From Argopecten irradians (Eukaryota; Mollusca; Bivalvia; Pectinida; Pectinidae): DNA of 64,000 nucleotides. A program made the position numbers and the translations under genes. This document shows positions 52,723-64,000 of this stretch, one piece after another (positions within the stretch are counted from its first letter, which is position 1; each line of letters opens with the position of its first letter). Below the pieces are notes generated by a model, which was not told where the DNA came from, searched no databases, and saw only the letters and a program-made list of their open reading frames with translations. The stretch is taken from contig NC_091136.1 in assembly GCF_041381155.1 (NCBI RefSeq), positions 47,792,284-47,856,283 on the forward strand. The letters are read 5' to 3'.

Positions 52723-52945
52723 GGGGCCGCGGTGGCCGAGTGGTTAAGATGTCCCGACATATTACCGCAAGCCCTCCACCTCTGGGATGCGGGTTCGAAT
52801 CCCATGTGGGGCAGTTGCCAGGTACTGACCGCTGACCGGTGGTTTTTCTCCGGGTACTCCGGCTTTCCTCCACCAACAAACCTGGCACGTCCTTACATGA
52901 CCCTGGCTGTTAATAGGATGTAAAACTAAACTAACAAACAAAAAT
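52723..52945 (+). mobile_element. tRNA-derived SINE, full-length copy
   Basis: Head resembles a class II tRNA: A box TGGCCGAGTGG (52733-52743), B box GGTTCGAATCC (52792-52802). Body GGTGGTTTTTCTCCGGGTAC and CTCCGGCTTTCCTCC; tail CCTGGCTGTTAATAGGATG, then AAACTAA and ACAAACAAA. Other copies lie at 23635-23830, 28594-28695 and 57374-57600. Inserted between MEA1 and PSMC1. Confidence 0.92.
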
Positions 52946-53103
52946 TGTTATTATGACTTTGTATGTTTCATTATTACCTAATTATGTCCTATTACGACTT
53001 AGACAAATAGTTATGTCATTATAATGACTTGGTTATATAATTGTGTTGTTATTATGACTTAGTATGTTGTTTTAACAACTTAGTATCTTGTAATCACAGC
53101 TTA

Positions 53104-53350
53104 ATTACTACATTTTATGTCCTAATTATTACCACTGTTACTTACTGCTGTGTTATATTATGTCCTAATTATTACCACTTATACTGCTGTGTTATATTAT
53201 GTCCTAATTATTACCACTTACTGCTGTGTTATATTATGTCCTAATTATTACCACTTACTGCTGTGTTATATTATGTCCTAATTATTACCACTTACTGCTG
53301 TGTTTATATTATGTCCTAATTATTACCACTTACTGCTGTGTTATATTATG
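53104..53350 (+). repeat. Minisatellite, about 38-bp unit, 6 copies
   Basis: Unit TTATGTCCTAATTATTACCA then CTTACTGCTGTGTTATA. Confidence 0.95.
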
Positions 53351-53955
53351 ACTACTTATATACTAAGTTGTAATTATAAGACATAGTTAAATTTTTATTA
53401 CAAAAAGTCGTCGTTATTTACAAGATATTAGGTCAACAACACAATTTTTTTTTCTTTCAATGTGATCCTAAAAAGCCTTCTCTAGGGATGGGTGCAACAT
53501 TATAGGAAAAATTGGAGCCCTATAAGTACTCATTGTTTTGGATACTATTACAAAGTCCCCCAAAAGACCCCCCCCCCCTCCAGCAACAAATCAAGAATAC
53601 AGTTGCACAGTGTATGAACATCTTGGGAGAAATTTTTATGTATATTTGTACTTTTAAATTGGAATTCAGGGTCTCCTTAAATGTACATACGGTACCTAAT
53701 ACAAGGCTATTTCAGAGCAATTGATTTGGCAGTGATCATGACTGTATGGCATCCTTGAAATTTTTAGTTAAAACCCCCTTTTACCAATTTTCATTGAATT
53801 GCAAACGAAAATTTGAAAACAAGAAGTTAGTCCAGCGATAATCTTTAAAAATTTTTATCATAGTGATCAGCATTCCTGAATATCCCTATATATACCAATT
53901 TTCATTGAAATAAGGGACCAAAATTTAAAAACAGGAAGCTGGACCAGCTGCCATC

Positions 53956-54587
53956 TTGGAAACTCCTTCTTTATATCTTTGTTGACAGGCAAAGGGACCT
54001 CCGGATTATAGGCATTTTCCCTTGGCTAACTACTTTTAAGTGTATTCTTTTAACCATGATATTTTTTCATCAACACAAAGTTTATACATTATATCATGGT
54101 GTGATGTGAGTAGTTTTCCCAATTGATGTTATTTAATATGATTTTTTACAGCATGAAAATTACCAATTTTACCTAGTTTTTCGAAATTAGACATCTAAAA
54201 CCGGAAGTGGATTTTGTTTTAATAATAATAAATATATGCAACAAGGTGCAGGATTTACAATAAATTTAATACCTGCCTCTGCCAGGGATCGAACTCGGGA
54301 CCTCTGGATTACTAGTCTGACACTCAACCGATCGAGCTAAAGAGAGTTCTCTCTAGCCGAGCGATATATTGCGGCCAGTATTGACCAGGGTTACATATAT
54401 AAGTTAAAATATTATTTTTTTCTTTCCAAAATCGTACTCAAACCATCTGAAAATTACTGAACTTTTATAACATATCAAAGTTATTCTGATTAAGAGTTTA
54501 TCTAAAAAAAACCTTGGCACATACAGAGGTACATCTGCCGATCGTAAAAATGGTGGAGTTGCCAATCTCTATGTATATATGTTTCTG
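53956..54587. mobile_element. MITE copy 2 of the 15157-15660 family, left end lost, SINE inserted
   Basis: Shares GGAAACTCCTTCTTT, GGCATTTTCCCTTGGCTAAC and ATCAACACAAAGTTTA with copy 1 and ends ATATATGTTTCTG. It begins abruptly at TTGGAAACTCC. A tRNA-like SINE interrupts it at about 54222-54395. Confidence 0.85.
54222..54395 (-). mobile_element. tRNA-like SINE on minus, inside MITE copy 2
   Basis: Minus: A-box-like TAGCTCGATCGG near 54340-54328, a CTAGTAA loop, B box GAGTTCGATCC (54296-54286). The anticodon arm is imperfect, and the copy is embedded in a repeat, so it is a SINE and not a tRNA gene. Confidence 0.65.
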
Positions 54588-55205
54588 ATTATAATAATAA
54601 CACTTTTGAAAAATAGACACTATGGATTGCAGTCAAAATATCCACCAAGCGAAGATGCATCACAAGGAATCATGACATCACATTCAAGCCAACAAATGTT
54701 GCAAAATCATGGGATTCGCATACGCGGCACATCAGGCCTGCATGGACACAGAAAATCAACGTCCAAATTCGAATCTTTTTAAAAGTTGTGTTTAAATAAA
54801 AGTTTTATTATGCTCTAGACAATTATTAGATCATTTACTAGACAGTAGATAGTTCTACTTTAAAGCACGTCCTTTCATTATTTAATAATGTTTTTTTTTT
54901 CTTGAGATAGTAAAACCAAAAACAAGCAAGAAGAACTTCGCTCTTCCCATGCCGAGCATGATTCATAATATTATTGAATTATTTACAGTACAGTCAATAT
55001 GTACTGACTCAGAACTGGAAGATTATTACAGTAGTGAGTATGCAGTCGATAGCTGATTTGTCAGTTACTTGTTAGGTAAAGTTAATGGGATGCTCAATTG
55101 TGATGTAAAAGGGTACAGCATATAGCTAGCTATTACTTTTCTTTATCCGCAAGTCCTCTTCTATTATGTGTTAATTATCATCATTCTGGGAGTAGTGGAT
55201 TGTTG

Positions 55206-55285
55206 TTTCCGGAAATTGTCCAAGGGAGACAAATCTTTTCGGGTTTTACGTTTGCGCATGCTTATTATTCCGTTCCGGTTACAAA
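55206..55285 (+). promoter_or_regulatory. PSMC1 proximal promoter / 5' UTR with ETS and NRF1-like sites
   Basis: Within 80 bp upstream of the ATG-only exon are a palindromic ETS-type site TTTCCGGAAA (55206-55215), an NRF1-core TGCGCATGC (55253-55261) and TTCCGG (55273-55278). ETS and NRF1 sites close to the start are typical of TATA-less housekeeping promoters, including proteasome genes. No TATA box is seen. The transcription start is inferred to be within or just after this stretch. Confidence 0.5.
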
Positions 55286-63424
<8,139 letters not shown>

Positions 63425-63573
63425 TAATCTCATATGCAGACATTTGAACGGATGATGTTGAAACAATCTTACTAAAGTCATACAAAAATTTAGAGGTTAA
63501 GCAACATTCAACTAGACTTAAGAACTATGTCTGGTTGTTTTCTGTAAAATTGCTAATTAAATTATAAAGAGAA

Positions 63574-63971
63574 TTAAAGGCCCACTACCTTTCCGGAGCA
63601 AAATATCTTAAAAACATTAATACATGCAGAAAATACATATCGATGGCCTAAGATGAGGTTTTAACACCAAACATATGTAAGATTCCCTGCGTAATGTTTG
63701 ATAACAGTGGAGAGTTATTTCGCTGTTATGCCGTCTGGAGCAGTGATATTCAACTACCGCACGGTATTAAGGACGACGACAGGAAACATAAAACGACCCT
63801 CGTTATGAAATTTAACATTTTATTTATTTTAATTAAATTGTTCAGAAGGTGATGATAAGTTTAGTATTAACGGTAAGTTAATAACTTTTGTGACTCTACA
63901 AAATTATCAATCTTGTTTTACTTTCCCATTTAAAAATTAAAAGCCGTTTCGGAAAGGTAGTGGGCCTTTAA
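63574..63971 (-). mobile_element. MITE, AGGCCCACTACC family (copy g), PSMC1 intron 8
   Basis: TTAA at both borders; ends AGGCCCACTACCTTTCC and GGAAAGGTAGTGGGCCT; interior as in the other copies, same orientation as copy e. Confidence 0.93.
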
Positions 63972-64000
63972 CTGATGTTATACCAACATCTGGTCTTTGC

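Noticed and set aside
52723-52805. Functional tRNA gene on +
   Set aside because: The head is followed by a shared SINE body and tail present in other copies; acceptor stem does not close.
54286-54345. Functional tRNA gene on minus
   Set aside because: The anticodon stem is imperfect, there is no proper acceptor stem, and it sits as an insertion inside a MITE.

Overview
The window is animal nuclear DNA, most likely from a bivalve mollusc. It is AT-rich, its genes are intron-split with canonical GT/AG junctions, and it is crowded with tandem-repeat mobile elements, tRNA-derived SINEs and foldback elements of the kind common in bivalve genomes. Species cannot be fixed from the sequence alone.

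Three host genes can be assembled exon by exon with matching phases. (1) A complete HIF prolyl hydroxylase (EGLN/PHD type) on + in five exons, 16293-32055, 469 residues: N-terminal MYND zinc finger, variable linker, then the 2-oxoglutarate/iron oxygenase domain. (2) A complete MEA1 (male-enhanced antigen 1) homologue on - in three exons, 52554-50963, 196 residues. (3) The 5' two thirds of PSMC1 (26S proteasome ATPase Rpt2) on +, eight exons from 55286 to 63363, running off the right edge before the last ~146 residues. The three genes are not one pathway; HIF hydroxylation and the proteasome are functionally linked in animals (hydroxylated HIF is degraded by the proteasome), but the proximity here is probably incidental. 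MEA1 and PSMC1 are divergent, about 2.7 kb apart between start codons.

Layout. 1-13 kb is a graveyard of non-LTR retrotransposons: a 3' scrap (about 800-1252), an L1/Tx1-like element (2190-5485), a GAT microsatellite (5.87-6.37 kb), a CR1/jockey-like element (6.8-11.0 kb) that is itself interrupted by another LINE 3' end and by a MITE, and a minus-strand 3' fragment (12.36-13.24 kb). 13.2-16.2 kb holds palindromes and two foldback elements. 16.3-32 kb is the EGLN gene, whose introns carry TTAA-flanked elements, two tandem-repeat elements, a 25-copy minisatellite and two pogo/Tigger-like TA-flanked elements. 32-44 kb is the EGLN 3' region plus decayed repeats. 44.36-49.79 kb is one large tandem-repeat element carrying two others inserted head-to-tail in the opposite orientation. 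50.9-52.6 kb is MEA1, 55.3 kb onward PSMC1, whose fifth intron contains a 3.3-kb satellite-like element.

The most interesting signal is a superfamily of non-autonomous, Helentron/HINE-like elements. Two families (GGTCATCTGAC and GCTCACCTGG types) have different end sequences but the same architecture: a 5' nested hairpin, a 3' subterminal copy inverse to the 5' tip, a 3' GGCCC/GGGCC hairpin followed by CTTGT, and an exchangeable tandem-repeat core. Stem changes between families are compensatory, which argues that the structures are functional. A second theme is four unrelated-looking non-autonomous DNA element families all bounded by TTAA.
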